A stretch of 64,000 bases of DNA from Magicicada septendecula (GCA_034769895.1 CM068371.1:401093469-401157468); one strand, 5' to 3'; shown: positions 37,494-51,197, numbered from the stretch's first letter. A program made the numbers and translations. Notes: generated from the letters alone by a model not told the origin.

Positions 37494-40400
37494 ATGGAAA
37501 GTGAATAGTGAATTACTACGTATTAACAAGTTACAAGGTAGCGAGAGCTGGTATGTATGGAAATTTCAGATTATAGTTATATTGAAATCCTACAGCTTAT
37601 GGAATGTAGTCAAAGGTGTACAAGTTATGCCCACTATGTTAGATAATAATGCATCTGTAGCCGAGAAAAAAGAATATGAAAAGAAGAAATCTGATTTCGA
37701 AAAGGCAGATGGGACAGCTCAGAGAGTAATTGTGACAACTCTGACTGAAAAAACCATGATTCAACTTGTGCATCTAGAAAATGCCAAAGAAATGTGGGAA
37801 AAACTTGTGTTTGTGTATGAGCAAAAATGCGAAGCATCTCTGCACATTCTTCAACAGCAGTGGCACTCATTTGTCAAGGATTTAGCTGATGATATGGCCA
37901 CACACATTTCAAAGATTGAAGATTTAGCCTATCATGGGTGAAGATTAAAAGCATGGGTGAAACTGTTGATGACAAGATGATAGTGTCAAAAATTCTGCTT
38001 ACATTGCCAAGGAGTTTTAGTCATTTTCTGTGTCCATGGGAGTCAACAGCTGAGGCTGATCGTACAAAAACGAACCTCATTAATAGATTAAGAGTTGAAG
38101 AAATGCGAGTGAATGATACTGAAAAGACTGAAAGTAAAGCTTTTGTGTCAAAATCTCAATATAAAGGCAAAGGTGCAAAACAGGGTATGTATAAAAACAA
38201 TTCTAATAATGTGTTTAAACCAAAAGGGGATTGTTTTGTTTGTGGCCATTGGGCTCGAAATTGTAGATTCAGAAAATACAATAATAAAAGTGATAAAAAT
38301 GACACAAGCAAAAAACGTGATACAACACAGGGAACTGCACTTATAAGTGAGGCCTTAGCATCTATTTTACAAGGCTCTAAAAAGGTTGACATGTGGTATA
38401 AAGATTCAGGTGCAACTGACCACATGACTCATCATCGAGATTGGTTTGTAGATTATAAACCATTAAATCAAGAAATCTTGGTGCGTATTGGAAATGGTGA
38501 TTTTCTAAAAGCCTGTGGAAAAGGCAATATAAACGTGAATACATTTGGTGGGGAAAAATGGAATAAAAATCATTTAGCAGATGTATTATACGTTCCAGAT
38601 CTTAGTTACAATCTTTTCTCGAGCTGTGTTGCTTTAGACAAAGGTCTAAAACAAATTGCAGATAATAAAGTGTGCAAATTTTTGAAAAATGGTCAAGTCA
38701 TAGCTATGGGGTTACGCAAAAGACATAGTTTATTCGAGATGCAATTTGAAATTGAGCCTCCGAGCAAAAAACATGAAGAATTGAACACTAACTGTGCTAA
38801 TATTGCAGATACTTTGGAAACATGGCATCAAAAACTAGTGCATCAAAACTATCCTAGAGTTAAAAAGGTACTTGAACATTTTGGTGTTAAAGTTAAAAAC
38901 AACGACATATGTTTTTGTAATGCATGTGCAATTGGAAAAGCTCATCGCCTACCCTTTCCAATGAGTACTTCCGAAACCAGTGCTATTGGTGAGATTATTC
39001 ATGCAGATTTGTGTGGTCCAATGTCACAGAATTCTTTAGGTGGATCAAAGAATTCACTTAAATCACTTTCTCCTTCTAAAAGATGATTTTTCTCATTATA
39101 GACATGTGTATTTTATTAATGCAAAGTCTGAAGCTCTTGCTTGCATGACTGACTTTGTTAAAAAAAACAGAAAAACACTGTTCTAATGGGATAAAAATCA
39201 TGAGAACTGACAACGGATTGGAATTTGGCTGTGAAAATGTTTCCAAGTTGCTCAGTAACCATGGAATCACGCACCAGCGTTCAGTGGCATATACACCAGA
39301 ACAAAATGGATCAGCCGAGAGGGAGAACAGAACAGTAGTTGAAGCAGCACGTACTATTCTGCATGCAAGAAAGTTCAAACAGACTTTTTGGGCTGAAGCA
39401 GTCAATACAATGGTGTATGTATTAAATCGCACAAGTACAAGTTCAGTAAAGGATTTCACTCCTTATGAACTTTGGCATGGTCGTAAACCAAATTTAAAAG
39501 ATCTACATATATTTGGAGAAATAGTGTACTCACGCATTCCCAAGATCAAAAGGAAGAAGTGGGATGCTAAATCTGAAAAGGGATATTTTATTGGATATGA
39601 AGACCACATTAAAGGATTTCGAGTTTGGTTTCCTCACAAAAAACAAGTAAATGTAGTACGTGACGTCATTTTCACGAATACATTTGAAAGTGAAGAAGAA
39701 AATGATGAAAACAGGGAAGAATACACATCATTATTCTTACCCGATGAAAAGAAAGATAAAGTTCCTGAAGTTGTTCAAAACAACTTTTTTGTTGAAGATC
39801 ATGATATCGTTCAAAATGATATAACTTCTGAGGATCAAGTGCAATCTGAAGAATCTGAAATAGCTGGTACTGAGAATGACCAGACTACAAACTACAGAAG
39901 CAGACTGCGCCAATCATCGACAGTCAAACCTCCAGCGAGATATGCTGATTATGTTAACATTGTTGATTGTTTTATTGCAGAAGGTACTGAACCTCTCAAT
40001 TACCAAGAAGCTGTAAACAGTGATGATGCTGAAAACTGGAGTATTGCTATGAATGAAGAAATCGAATCTCTTTTTAAAAATCACGTATGGGATCTAGTTG
40101 AACCACCACCTGGGGCCAATGTCATGGGAAATCGCTGGGTCTTCAAGATTAAAAAGAATCCAAATGGAAATATTTCAAGGTACAAGGCAAGACTAGTTGC
40201 CAAAGGCTTTGATCAAAAGGCTGGAATTGATTTCAAGGAAACTTTCAGTCCCGTAGTAAGATTTGATTCAATTCGAATGATTTTATCTATTGCAGCAAAA
40301 GAAAAACTCAAACTGAAGCAGTTCGATATCAAAACTGCTTTTCTAAATGGTGTGATTGAAGAGAATCTATACATGAAGCAACCAGAAGGTTTTTCAAATG

Positions 40401-41434
40401 GAACAAATCAAGTCTGCAAGCTGCTTCGGAGCATATACGGACTCAAACAATCCTCCAGATGTTGGAACCAGAGGTTTACCAAATTTCTAAAGAAGTACGG
40501 ACTTGAATCTACCAAGGCAGATCCATGTATCTTCACTAGCACGAATAAAGATCGAAGGCTGATTTTGGCCGTCTATATTGATGATGGACTAATTGCGGCT
40601 AAAAACCAAGATTATATCAACAATCTAATCCATGGACTAAAAAAGGAATTTGAGGTTACTGATGACCAGGCAAACATATTCCTTGGGTTGCAAATTGAAA
40701 GACACCAGGATGGATCAATATTCCTCCATCAAACTGCGTATGCAGAAAAGGTAATCAAAAGGTTTAGGATGCAGAATGCAAATCCAGTGACAATCTCTCC
40801 AGATACTCATGAAGAGACATGCACTGATGCTCATAAAAATCTGAACACTGGAATAGTCAATGCACCTTATGCAGAAGCTGTTGGAAGCTTGCTTTACCTA
40901 TCAAATGGTACCAGACCAGATTTGTCTTTTGCTGTTAATAAGGCAAGTCGCTATCTTCAAAAACCTACCAAGCTTCATTGGAATGCTGTGAAACGAATCC
41001 TCAAATACCTAAAGGGAACTCTGGACTATGGTCTAAAGTTCGAAGCAGATATTAATACTCATTTGCAAGTCTATAGTGATGCAGACTTTGCTAGAGAAAT
41101 TGAAACTTGCAAGTCTACTTCTGGATATTTAATCAAACTAGGATCGAGTGTACTTACCTGGAGTTCTCAACGACAAGCCACAACAGCATTGTCTACAACC
41201 GATGCTGAATATATGGCAGCGTGCCAAGCTGTTAAAGACATAATGTGGCTAAGGAAACTTATGAACGACTTATGCATCTTGAAAAGCACAAAAACAACTC
41301 TGTACATGGACAATAAAAGTGCAATTCAACTGATCAAGAATCCAGTCTTTCACAAAAGGACTAAGCACATTGACGTCCAATACCATTATATAAGAGAAAA
41401 GTTTGAAGAGGTCTTCAATCTAGAGTATGTATGA
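37494..41434 (+). pseudogene. copia gag-pol region (broken)
   Basis: Parts in order: gag capsid-like segment (LQGSESWYVWKFQI, VHLENAKEMWEKLVFVYEQK), a zinc knuckle (CFVCGHWARNC), protease with DSGATDHMT, integrase zinc region (HQKLVHQNYPRVKK...CNACAIGKAH) and core (MRTDNGLEFGCENV, PEQNGSAERENRTVVEAART), RT (NRWVFKIKKNPNGN, KQFDIKTAFLNGVIEENLYM, LAVYIDDGLIAAKNQ) and RNase H (YSDADFARE, TTDAEYMAACQA, MDNKSAIQLIKN, HIDVQYHYIRE). Integrase before RT is the Ty1/copia order. About three breaks; described as a fossil. Most of RT and RNase H is in one long open stretch. Confidence 0.92.
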
Positions 41435-41572
41435 TCCAAGGATCAGACAGCAGATATCCTCACCAAGCCACATCCACGTCCAGTTTTTGAGTTACATCGG
41501 TCAATCATTTGTAAAAGTTTTAAATAATTTTTATGCAGAGACTTTTTATATATATTACATAAACAAGGGAAG

Positions 41573-41837
41573 TGTTGAATAAACATTAAGTATCAGTTAA
41601 AAGTGATGTTTATGTAATATAAATAATGATTCGAATATTATATACTTTGTGATTATAAAAATGAAGTTATATGTTCACTAGTACCAACTTGAAAAACGTA
41701 AGATGTAACTAGGTCATTGTAGTTGTTAGTGCGTGTGTATTGTGTGAGCACAGCTGATGCGTTGGTAATTTCAAATAAAACCCTTTTATATTTGATCTAT
41801 CGCTCAGTTAATTGTCCACCACCTATATCTTTTAACA
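41573..41837 (+). repeat. 3' LTR of the copia element
   Basis: Same 265 bp as 36969-37233. A purine tract, AAACAAGGGAAG, lies immediately before it. Confidence 0.95.
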
Positions 41838-41903
41838 CTTCCTTACATATATGTTCTTACATAAAAAAAGAGTTCTTGGATTTTGTTGTCCATGACGTGT
41901 CCA

Positions 41904-43433
41904 TGTGACGATTTAATTGGTAATAAAAATTTTAATAAAAAAAAAATTAGAAAGCAAATAAGTATTTTTTAAATCGCACAATTAAACCAAATACCCCTGT
42001 ACTAACTCAGAATAAGTATGAGATTTAAATTGAGAAAATCTAACTAAACAAGTAATAAAAAAAATCGTTATGTAAAAAGTTAAGAATAATACAGTTAACC
42101 CTTTAGTAAATCATCATGCGTTGACCTGTTTAATTCCGGACACAACGTGCATAGCGAACCGTCTGTAACTTAGAAATATCTGAAAATCGTAATGTAAGTA
42201 ATTAATAATTTGAAGGCACAAGTAGTAGTTAAAATAATTCCTGTAAACTAAATAAGTCTAAATAATTTGTTTCGTCTTGCTATAAGAATGTCTATTTAAA
42301 TAAAAAGTTGGAACTATATTATGGCGGAGTACTCGCTCCGCTTCGTTGTAATGTACCTGTCGTATCAATGCAAGAGTTACGATGCGGCGTTCAGACAGTA
42401 CACACCTCCGAGCGAGGGCTCTTCAAAAATGTTTTATTTAAACTTTCAAATAATGGTTAGCTACCACTAAAAACGTGGGGAGCTAGTGCGAGTTATATGT
42501 ATAAGATGTAGTAAAAGGTTTGTTGAAGAAATGTGGTAATATATAAAAAATTAAGAACTCGTAAACAAGGTGACGTCTCAAGTTAAGATGTAAACTCCAG
42601 TACAACTCTACCAGTGAATATGTGACATGCCCAACTGCATATACGGACGTCTACAACTCATACAACACTGACCAGGACCGGCGAGGATCAACTTCATGCA
42701 GCATTACATCAATCTCCTCACTAATACAGCTATAAGATATTCACCAGAGACACGACCCAGATGACTACCCCGACTACCAGAGTTCCGAAGAGTCACGCCC
42801 CAGGACGAGGACAACAACAGCTTATTTGAGAGGTGACTTGGTAGCTTGCCTACGGAGAATTAAGTAAATTTAAAACATAACTTTTCATACACGGCAGAGA
42901 CTTTTCAAAAGACAATTATTTTCTCTAAGCAATAAATAAAACAAAAGAAATGTAAACTGTAATATCGAAAATCATATGTTGTAACATTAATCTTGAAATG
43001 TAAGTTATAATCACTTAATTAAATAATACCATTCTTCAAATGGTTTATGTAATCATGCAAGCTCCTTGATTAGCAAAGTATAATTCAGACGTCTTTAATA
43101 GATTTAAAGAGACTCGGATCCGAGGTAAATTACATGATCAATATGATCCCTAGTTTGACAGAAAACCTTTTTTAAATATTTCAGTATAAATTTTTATGTT
43201 ATGGGATCCATTTATATAAATTGTTAATAAAGAGATGTCATCTTATTACAGATTGAAGTGAGTGCATAAATCAGTGAAATACCTTCCCCTTGTGTCCTAA
43301 TAATTAGAGTAAATATTATTGTTCTATGTGTTGAGTTTAATTTCAGTTTGTTACAACGTAGGCAGCCTGTATAATTGGCTAGCGTCAATTATCACGGGTT
43401 CCCTGGATTTGTAACATAGCCCAGAACGTTACA
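41904..43433 (+). repeat. 5' LTR of the gypsy element (41.9-51.2 kb)
   Basis: 1530 bp, same length as its partner. It contains a small perfect stem GCGGAGTACTCGCTCCGC near 42324. Confidence 0.95.
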
Positions 43434-44325
43434 GAAATGCGCCACTCTGCTAATTAAATATTAAATAAGAAATAATTGTTACGTAGTAAAATAGATAACT
43501 CTCTGCTGATCTATGCACTCAGTTACTGTATTTCATGTTAATATTAATTTACATAAGGTGAATTTATTTTGTACAAGATTACGCACTAACTTGCGTATAA
43601 TGTAATTTATTTAAGATACGCAAAATAATACAAGCTATCATTGTATTACACCAATGCAAGTACGTACATGAATTTTAGTGCTTGCCAAACAGTTCAGTCT
43701 TTAACAGGTTTATATTGCGACAATTCAAGACCTGTAGTTTCCTGAATATGCCTGCATAGAATGTAAGTGTATGTCTGTCGTCACAATGAAAAATATAAAC
43801 TCCTGACTAAAGTAGACCAGGTTAATTACGTGTAAATAAATTCGTAACTTAATTTTGTTACCAAAAAAAATTAAAAATAATTCCAGAAATTAAAGGTAGA
43901 ACGTAAGACAATTAATTACTAAACTCAGCTTGTTACAGCCCGTAATACACCCTGTAACTTGTAAAGCGTGTTTCGTTGAATCGGATTCACCCCTTGTTGC
44001 AACTGGCTTCCCCCAGTTGAAACCGGTCGATAAAGATAGCCTTCAGCTATTGTTATAGAGAACAATGCTTGAGTGTAATCCTCGCGTTCCCACGCATACA
44101 ACTATGCCATTGTTTACAAAGTAAACTAGGGTGACCTACATTCCAGCGAACAGCTGATCATTGACTTTACATTGACGTGTGTGTGGAAATTTTGTCTTTC
44201 CATTAGAAGAGAGATTATTCTCTTGTGGACAATGCAAATGATTAAACCAATTGTCTATGTAATAAGTGTATAGTGTAGTAAAATAAATTTTAAGTAAATT
44301 TTAATGTGTTAGAAATAAGATAAAA
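43434..44325 (+). other. Untranslated leader of the gypsy element
   Basis: About 890 bp between the 5' LTR and the first gag codon, without an open frame of note. Long leaders are common in Ty3/gypsy elements and usually hold packaging signals, which cannot be read from sequence alone. Confidence 0.6.
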
Positions 44326-45807
44326 ATGGCACAATTTAATCCGGATTTACTATTAAAGGACGAGCTGTCTTATGAAGCTCTTTTGCGTGGTCTACCCCAT
44401 GCGAATGTAACAGTCGCGGAATTGCACAAGTCAATACGTGAAAGTGGATTTGATACACCCGCGCAGTTAAGCAACCTAAGCGGACTAGATTATGAGAGCA
44501 AGAGAGAAATTTGTAATGCCAAGTATAGCGAGTTAACTTTATTGTCTCAAACCCTCCAAGACGAGAAATCTCCTGCGGTAATATTGAGGACAACTCAAAG
44601 AATAGAACATTTAACCCGGCGAATGAAAAATTTATTGAACTGGCCTACCCTTACGGAAATACCTCCTGAAGTCCAAAATTTTGCAGACGAAGCTTTACGT
44701 CGATTACCCTATATTATCAATGAGTTACGAAGGAAATCCGACTCGTTCCGAATGGATGAAATTGAGAAGTCCTTGAAGAAACTACACATATCCCCAGTTC
44801 AATCCCCTACGACAGATCACCCTCCACCCAATACGGATCGGGACTCACCCACCGTATCGCAAATACAACCTACTCACGAGCAATACCCAAATAAAGATTT
44901 AAATGCCCCGACTATACTGGAAGCCCCTCCTCCCAATCGTTTCCAGATTCACCCCGAAATGCACGAATTAACAACCCCGAACGCATCATCTGGTCCTCCT
45001 AAAGCGATGCCACATGTGAACTATAACGCAGACCTCTATGGAAAAATCACTCATCCCGTAGAGAAACTTTTAGCTGAAATCCCATACACTGATGGATTAA
45101 GTGTCACTAAACTACTGAATTTCATCAAATATCTCCTGCAGATAAAAGATCTACAGCAGCTGAATGACTGGCAAATTTTGCAAGTTATCCTACCGAAATG
45201 TAAACCCCCGTTAAAGAATCGTGTGATAGAATCATTAAGCTCTACCCTTCCAGTAGAAGAACTGCATACCTCAATAATAAAATATTTTATTCCCACCGGA
45301 ATTTATGAAGAACTTAAAAGAAAGACCGTACTACGAGTACAAGGAAATCACGAGAGATTAGCCCATTACATCTCAGACATCAGGGAGTCCTCTCGACTAC
45401 TACAAGTAGATTGGAATGAGAGACAGATGGTCGACACCATTTTAGTAGGATTGTCACCCGAAGAAAGATCTCGATTAGCGTTGATAAATCGACCGAACAC
45501 CTTTGCGGATCTAGAACAATGCAGTATCCACTCTTCGAATGTATGGTACTCAGATCAGAATAGACATGCGATGAAATCAACCGAAGGGAATAGAAATGAA
45601 TTGCAAGCCCTAGTGCCCGATGTAACAACCCAGCGTGAAAGGCGAGTATTCAATAGACCTCACAATTTGCACAGCCCTGGTAAGTCAAATGAAACACAAC
45701 CTAAAACGGAAACTAGGTACCCTCCTCGTAATAAGAACATGTGTTATAATTGCGGTAGATATGGACACATAAGTAGAAACTGTAACACCAAGCAAACAAA
45801 ACTGTAA
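44326..45807 (+). CDS. gag: gag with CCHC zinc knuckle
   Basis: A 493-residue open reading starting at a natural ATG (MAQFNPDLLLKDELSYEALL). Residues of about 1-150 are helical. A Pro-rich linker (about 155-235) is followed by a capsid-like segment (LLAEIPYTDGLSVTKLLNF, LQVILPKCKPPLKNRVIESL, YFIPTGIYEELKRKTVLRVQ) and a C-terminal knuckle CYNCGRYGHISRNC that would bind RNA. This is the retrotransposon gag plan. It ends 74 bp before pol opens in another frame, a usual arrangement for the family. Confidence 0.9.
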   Translation: MAQFNPDLLLKDELSYEALLRGLPHANVTVAELHKSIRESGFDTPAQLSNLSGLDYESKREICNAKYSELTLLSQTLQDEKSPAVILRTTQRIEHLTRRMKNLLNWPTLTEIPPEVQNFADEALRRLPYIINELRRKSDSFRMDEIEKSLKKLHISPVQSPTTDHPPPNTDRDSPTVSQIQPTHEQYPNKDLNAPTILEAPPPNRFQIHPEMHELTTPNASSGPPKAMPHVNYNADLYGKITHPVEKLLAEIPYTDGLSVTKLLNFIKYLLQIKDLQQLNDWQILQVILPKCKPPLKNRVIESLSSTLPVEELHTSIIKYFIPTGIYEELKRKTVLRVQGNHERLAHYISDIRESSRLLQVDWNERQMVDTILVGLSPEERSRLALINRPNTFADLEQCSIHSSNVWYSDQNRHAMKSTEGNRNELQALVPDVTTQRERRVFNRPHNLHSPGKSNETQPKTETRYPPRNKNMCYNCGRYGHISRNCNTKQTKL

Positions 45808-45880
45808 ACACCCTAATCCAAAAAACATGTAAAGCAGGAAGACCCGAAATCCTGTGTCTTCCGCAGCAACTTGAGATCCG

Positions 45881-48800
45881 GTGAACCCAAAGAAATGTAC
45901 GACAAAAAAAAAAAGGAGAAGGAAAAGAAACACTAAAGAAATAGATCCCTATGTTAGAAAGTTTATTGAAAAATGTAACGCGATAACTAAATGTAACTGG
46001 ACTAAAAGTCTATTGCCCTTAATTCAAATTGACCTAGGTGTTACCTCCACAATCGCATTAATCGATTCTGGATCTACCAGAACCTTAATCAGTCAAAAGT
46101 TAGCAGATAAATTATTCGAACACAACCTAGTGAAACAGAGTCAAGCGGTGAATATAAAATGTGCTACAGCCAATAAACAGAATATAGTGATAAAACTTAG
46201 CATCACTATTAAAGTAAAAATCAAGAACCTAACGTGGTTTTTTACTATGTTAGTATGTAGTGATTTAGGACCCGACTTAATATTGGGAGCAGACTTCATA
46301 AGTAAAACGGGAATGATTCTTGACATCCATGAGCAGAAATATTATTTTCGATTCAACCGTACACGGAAGTATAATTTTGATTGTAATACTAACAAACAAG
46401 AAAGTACTAGATCATCGACTGCACACGTAGTACACCAAGAGTCTGAATTATCTCATCTAGGAAATAGAGATAGGCTGAGAATGCAGAAATTAATAAAAGA
46501 ATTTTCCACCGTTCTTACACCTAAGCTAGGACTTACGAAACTAATAGAATATAAGATCAATCTGAGCGATCAGAAAGTAATACGCCTACCCCCATACAAG
46601 TTGTCGCCTCCCAAGATGGAAGTGATGAGAAACCATATCAACAAGTTGTTAGAACAAGGAGTCATTGAACCCTCTACGTCTCCATATTCATCACCCTCCT
46701 TTTTAGTACCAAAAGGTCACGATAAACATAGACTAGTTGTGGACTACTGGCAATTAAATAAAAGAATAGAATTTGAATCTATCTCGCTTCCAGACATCCA
46801 TAGTGCTTTTCATTACTTCACAAAAGCGAAAGTCTTTACGGTAATGGATCTGAATCAAGCATTTCACCAAATACCCCTTTCGGAAGAATCCAAACGTCTA
46901 ACCGCGTTTGCCGTTCCTTTTAACCTGTACCAATTTACTAGAGTACCCTTTGGAATATCTCAAGGAAGTTCCGTATGTAGTAGATTATTTTAGAAAGAAT
47001 ATTTCATGATATTAAATTTAAATATGTGTATCACTACTTGGACGACATCGTAATCTATAGCGAATCGATGGAACAACATCTTAAACATCTACGTGAAGTG
47101 TTATCTCGGTTACAAAAAGCAGGATTAAGAGTTAACCCCAAGAAGGTAAACTTTGCAGTTCCACAATTTTCATTTTTAGGCCACATCGTGAAAGCCAACG
47201 GAAAAGTAAGCATTGACCCCGAACGAACCCGCGCCATCAGAGAATTTTCACCCCCGCAAGATGCAAAAGGTATAGCCCGATTTTTGGGAATGGTGAATTA
47301 TTTCCACAAGTATATTCCCCATCTTGCCGAAATAGCAGCACTGCTGAATTCCTTAAGAAAGAAGGGAGCGAAGTTTGAATGGACTGCACAACACCAAAAT
47401 GCGTTTGAACAACTCAAAGAAAGCATCATATCTCCCCCAGTATTGCAACTAGCAGATTTCACGAAACCTTTCGTAGTTCAGACCGACAGTTCAAGTGTAG
47501 CTTTAGGTGCAGTCATCGATCAGGAAATAGAAAACAGTAGACTACCTATTAGTTATGCATCACGAACCTTGAGCGACCAAGAAAGAAAATATTCCGCATA
47601 TGAATTGGAATGTTTAGCCATTGTTTTTGCGTTTGAGAAGTTTAAACCCTTTCTAGAACATAAAGAATTCCTTTTGGAAACTGATGATCAAGCATTACCT
47701 TGGTTACTGAATCACTCTAAACAGTTAGGACGTATTGGAAGATGGGTATTGAGGTTAAACTGTTACAACTTCAAAGTGCAGCATATTAAAGGTACTCAAA
47801 ACGTAGTCGCTGATACCCTGTCCCGTATGTTCCAGTCACCCACAAATACTCCCGGAAACAAGGAGAGCCCGGAAACAGCCATTGCTAACACCGTAATTAC
47901 TGAATTCCCCCTTGCCTTTACCAACTTTGCTCTATACCAACAACAAGACCCTCTTCTGAAACCGATTATAGGACAACTTGAGCAAGGAATTAAATCTGAG
48001 AAATATGTATTAAGTAAAAGAATACTATGCCACAAAATAAGAAATGGAAAGGAATTAAGAATAATCGCCCGTGATATGATTAAGCCCATGCTGATGGAGT
48101 ACTTCCATTCATCTACCATTGGAGCCCATATGGGAATCAATAAAACCATACATCGCATTCGAAAGGAATATCATTGGAACAATATGAACAGCGAAATAGC
48201 TAGTTTTGTTAAAAAGTGTAATTTATGCGCTCTCAGTAAACCGGCAAGAAACAGTCAGGTAAGCCAATTAATTTCAGAAATCCCTACGACCCCTTTCTCT
48301 AAACTTTATTTAGACTTTTCAGGTCCCTACCCGCGACCTAAATCAGGTAATACTATGCTACTCATCTGTGTAGATTCGTTCACCAAATTTGTTTGGATGT
48401 ATCCCATGCGGCGAGCGTTAGCATCGACGACTGTAAAAATATTACAGGAGAGATTATTTAAAGATTATGGTACACCTGTACGTATAGTGTCAGATAACGG
48501 ACCACAATTTAAGGCGAAAGAATTTAAGAATACGTGTTTCAAGTCAGGAATAGACCATATTACCACGACGGAGTATCGACCGCAAGGGAATATTGCTGAA
48601 AGGTATCTACGAAACCTCAAATCTGCATTAATCGCCTACCATGCGAACGATCATACGTCTTGGGACCAGAACCTATCCTGGATACAATACGCCTTTAATT
48701 CAGCTTATCACGAAGGACATAAGTCGACCCCGTTTGAGTTACTGTATAAATACAAACCAAACCACCCCTTGTCCACAAAATGGAAAATACATGACTTGCT

Positions 48801-49014
48801 ACCTCCGCAAATAAAGGATAAGCAGATTAAACAAATATGGAATAAAGCTCGCGCTAATTTAAGAGCAAACTTAGAGAAATCCAGAAAATACCACGAGAGA
48901 AATATTCATAACAATAACAATTTAGTTAGGTACCAAGTCGGTGACTTAGTAATGTACAAGACACACCCGACTAGTAGTGCAATTGATAAGACCACCTCTA
49001 AACTATCATACTGA
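45881..49014 (+). pseudogene. pol: pol region: protease, RT, RNase H, integrase (broken)
   Basis: Parts in order: basic leader, protease (ALIDSGSTRTLIS, LGADFISKTG), RT (LLEQGVIEPSTSPYSSP, VFTVMDLNQAFHQIPL, VPFGISQG and the YHYLDDIVIYS box), the connection FLGHIVKANGK, RNase H (FVVQTDSSSVALGAVID, YSAYELECLAIV), integrase zinc region (HMGINKTIHRIRKEYHW..CNLCALSK), core (LYLDFSGPYPRP, RIVSDNGPQFKAKEF, YRPQGNIAERYLRNLK) and C-terminus with VGDLVMYKTH. Close to whole, with about one or two breaks. Treated as a fossil. Confidence 0.92.
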
Positions 49015-49667
49015 TGGTGTGGCCCTTACCAAATCCAGAAGTACTTAACCCCAGTTACAGTAGCCCTGTACGAACCTGCGACTCGAGAATATGTACGAAG
49101 AACACATATTTCGCAGATAAAATTGTATAATAGGAAAAGAGGAAATAGCATCGCCCAAAAATAGAAAAGGTAATACTAGGTAGACAAGTTATCTTGTACC
49201 TCAGTAACCATGCTAAGTGTTAATCGTAGAATTTGGAAATGAGGCCTGATTACCCTTAGATTCTGTTGAGCGAAAGATAAGCAAAATGAGTACTCAATGA
49301 CCACTAAACTGACCTCTAAATAACAAAATATTTAGAAAATTACTCTATGAAGAGAGTAACTAAAACCCAAAGAAAAAACCGGTAGTAGATTTAAGTAGTA
49401 GAAATAAGAAGAAGTTTTGTGTTTTAAAATGTAGACCTTAAGTGTGAATTTTATGTAATGAAAAAGGTAGTCTGTAAGAAAATATATATGTATATTGTTT
49501 TATTATAGAGAAGAAATAAATGTGTATAACACATGCCAGTAACAAGGTGAATGAATAAGATAAAGGGGGAGAGAAATTCCACACATTAACGCCAAGCATA
49601 CTCCCAGTACCCCACTTTTGAATTTTCCTTACTAAAATTCCCAATGTCGATTTTAAGCGGCGGAGTA
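49015..49667 (+). other. 3' untranslated part of the gypsy element
   Basis: Non-coding apart from the integrase tail trace (EYVRRTHISQIKLY) at its start, ending in a G/A-rich tract (AAGCGGCGGAGTA) next to the 3' LTR. No envelope-like open frame. Confidence 0.6.
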
Positions 49668-51197
49668 TGTGACGATTTAATTGGTAATAAAAATTTTAAT
49701 AAAAAAAAAATTAGAAAGCAAATAAGTATTTTTTAAATCGCACAATTAAACCAAATACCCCTGTACTAACTCAGAATAAGTATGAGATTTAAATTGAGAA
49801 AATCTAACTAAACAAGTAATAAAAAAAATCATTATGTAAAAAGTTAAGAATAATACAGTTAACCCTTTAGTAAATCATCATGCGTTGACCTGTTTAATTC
49901 CGGACACAATGTGCATAGCGAACCGTCTGTAACTTAGAAATATCTGAAAATCGTAATGTAAGTAATTAATAATTTGAAGACACAAGTAGTAGTTAAAATA
50001 ATTCCTGTAAACTAAATAAGTCTAAATAATTTGTTTCGTCTTGCTATAAGAATGTCTATTTAAATAAAAAGTTGGAACTATATTATGGCGGAGTACTCGC
50101 TCCGCTTCATTGTAATGTACCTGTCGTATCAATGCAAGAGTTACGATGCGGCGTTCAGACAGTACACACCTCCGAGCGAGGGCTCTTCAAAAATGTTTTA
50201 TTTAAACTTTCAAATAATGGTTAGCTACCACTAAAAACATGGGGAGCTAGTGCGAGTTATATGTATAAGATGTAGTAAAAGGTTTGTTGAAGAAATGTGG
50301 TAATATATAAAAAATTAAGAACTTGTAAACAAGGTGACGTCTCAAGTTAAGATGTAAACTCCAGTACAACTCTACCAGTGAATATGTGACATGCCTAACT
50401 GCATATACGGACGTCTACAACCCATACAACACTGACCAGGACCGGCGAGGATCAACTTCATGCAGCATTATATCAATCTCCTCACTAATACAGCTATAAG
50501 ATATTCACCAGAGACACGACCCAGATGACTACCCCGACTACCAGAGTTCTGAAGAGTCACGCCCCAGGACGAGGACAACAACAGCTTATTTGAGAGGTGA
50601 CTTGGTAGCTTACCTACCGAGAATTAAGTAAATTTAAAACATAACTTTTCATACACGGCAGAGACTTTTCAAAAGACAATTATTTTCTCTAAGCAATAAA
50701 TAAAACAAAAGAAATGTAAACTGTAACATCGAAAATCATACGTTGTAACATTAATCTTGAAATGTAAGTTATAATCACTTAATTAAATAATACCATTCTT
50801 CAAATGGTTTATGTAATCATGCAAGCTCCTTGATTAGCAAAGTATAATTCAGACGTCTTTAATAGATTTAAAGAGACTCGGATCCGAGGTAAATTACATG
50901 ATCAATATGATCCCTAGTTTGACAGAAAACCTTTTTTAAATATTTCAGTATAAATTTTTATGTTATGGGATCCATTTATATAAATTGTTAATAAAGAGAT
51001 GTCATCTTATTACAGATTGAAGTGAGTGCATAAATCAGTGAAATACCTTCCCCTTGTGTCCTAATAATTAGAGTAAATATTATTGTTCTATGTGTTGAGT
51101 TTAATTTCAGTTTGTTACAACGTAGGCAGCCTGTATAATTGGCTAGCGTCAATTATCACGGGTTCCCTGGATTTGTAACGTAGCCCGGAACGTTACA
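49668..51197 (+). repeat. 3' LTR of the gypsy element (41.9-51.2 kb)
   Basis: 1530 bp, partner of 41904-43433. Confidence 0.95.

Larger units (their letters stand above)
36969..41837 (+). mobile_element. Ty1/copia LTR retrotransposon, full length, very young
   Basis: A complete 4869-bp element with 265-bp LTRs (TGTTGAATAAAC...TTTTAACA), a 5-bp target duplication CTTCC (36964-36968 and 41838-41842), a copia-type primer site, gag, protease, integrase, RT and RNase H in copia order. The two LTRs look identical by eye, so the insertion is recent. The coding part is broken in about three places. It sits in the spo11 intron in the same direction as the gene. Confidence 0.95.
41904..51197 (+). mobile_element. 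Ty3/gypsy LTR retrotransposon, full length, young
   Basis: A complete 9294-bp element with two 1530-bp LTRs (TGTGACGATTT...ACGTTACA), a 4-bp duplication TCCA (41900-41903 and 51198-51201), gag and pol. The LTRs differ at about 16 positions by eye (around 1%), mostly transitions. It is broken at about one or two places. No envelope gene and no chromodomain are seen. No primer site was recognised: the sequence after the 5' LTR (GAAATGCGCCACTCTGC) matched no tRNA I know. It landed in a Penelope-like palindrome inside the spo11 intron. Confidence 0.95.
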
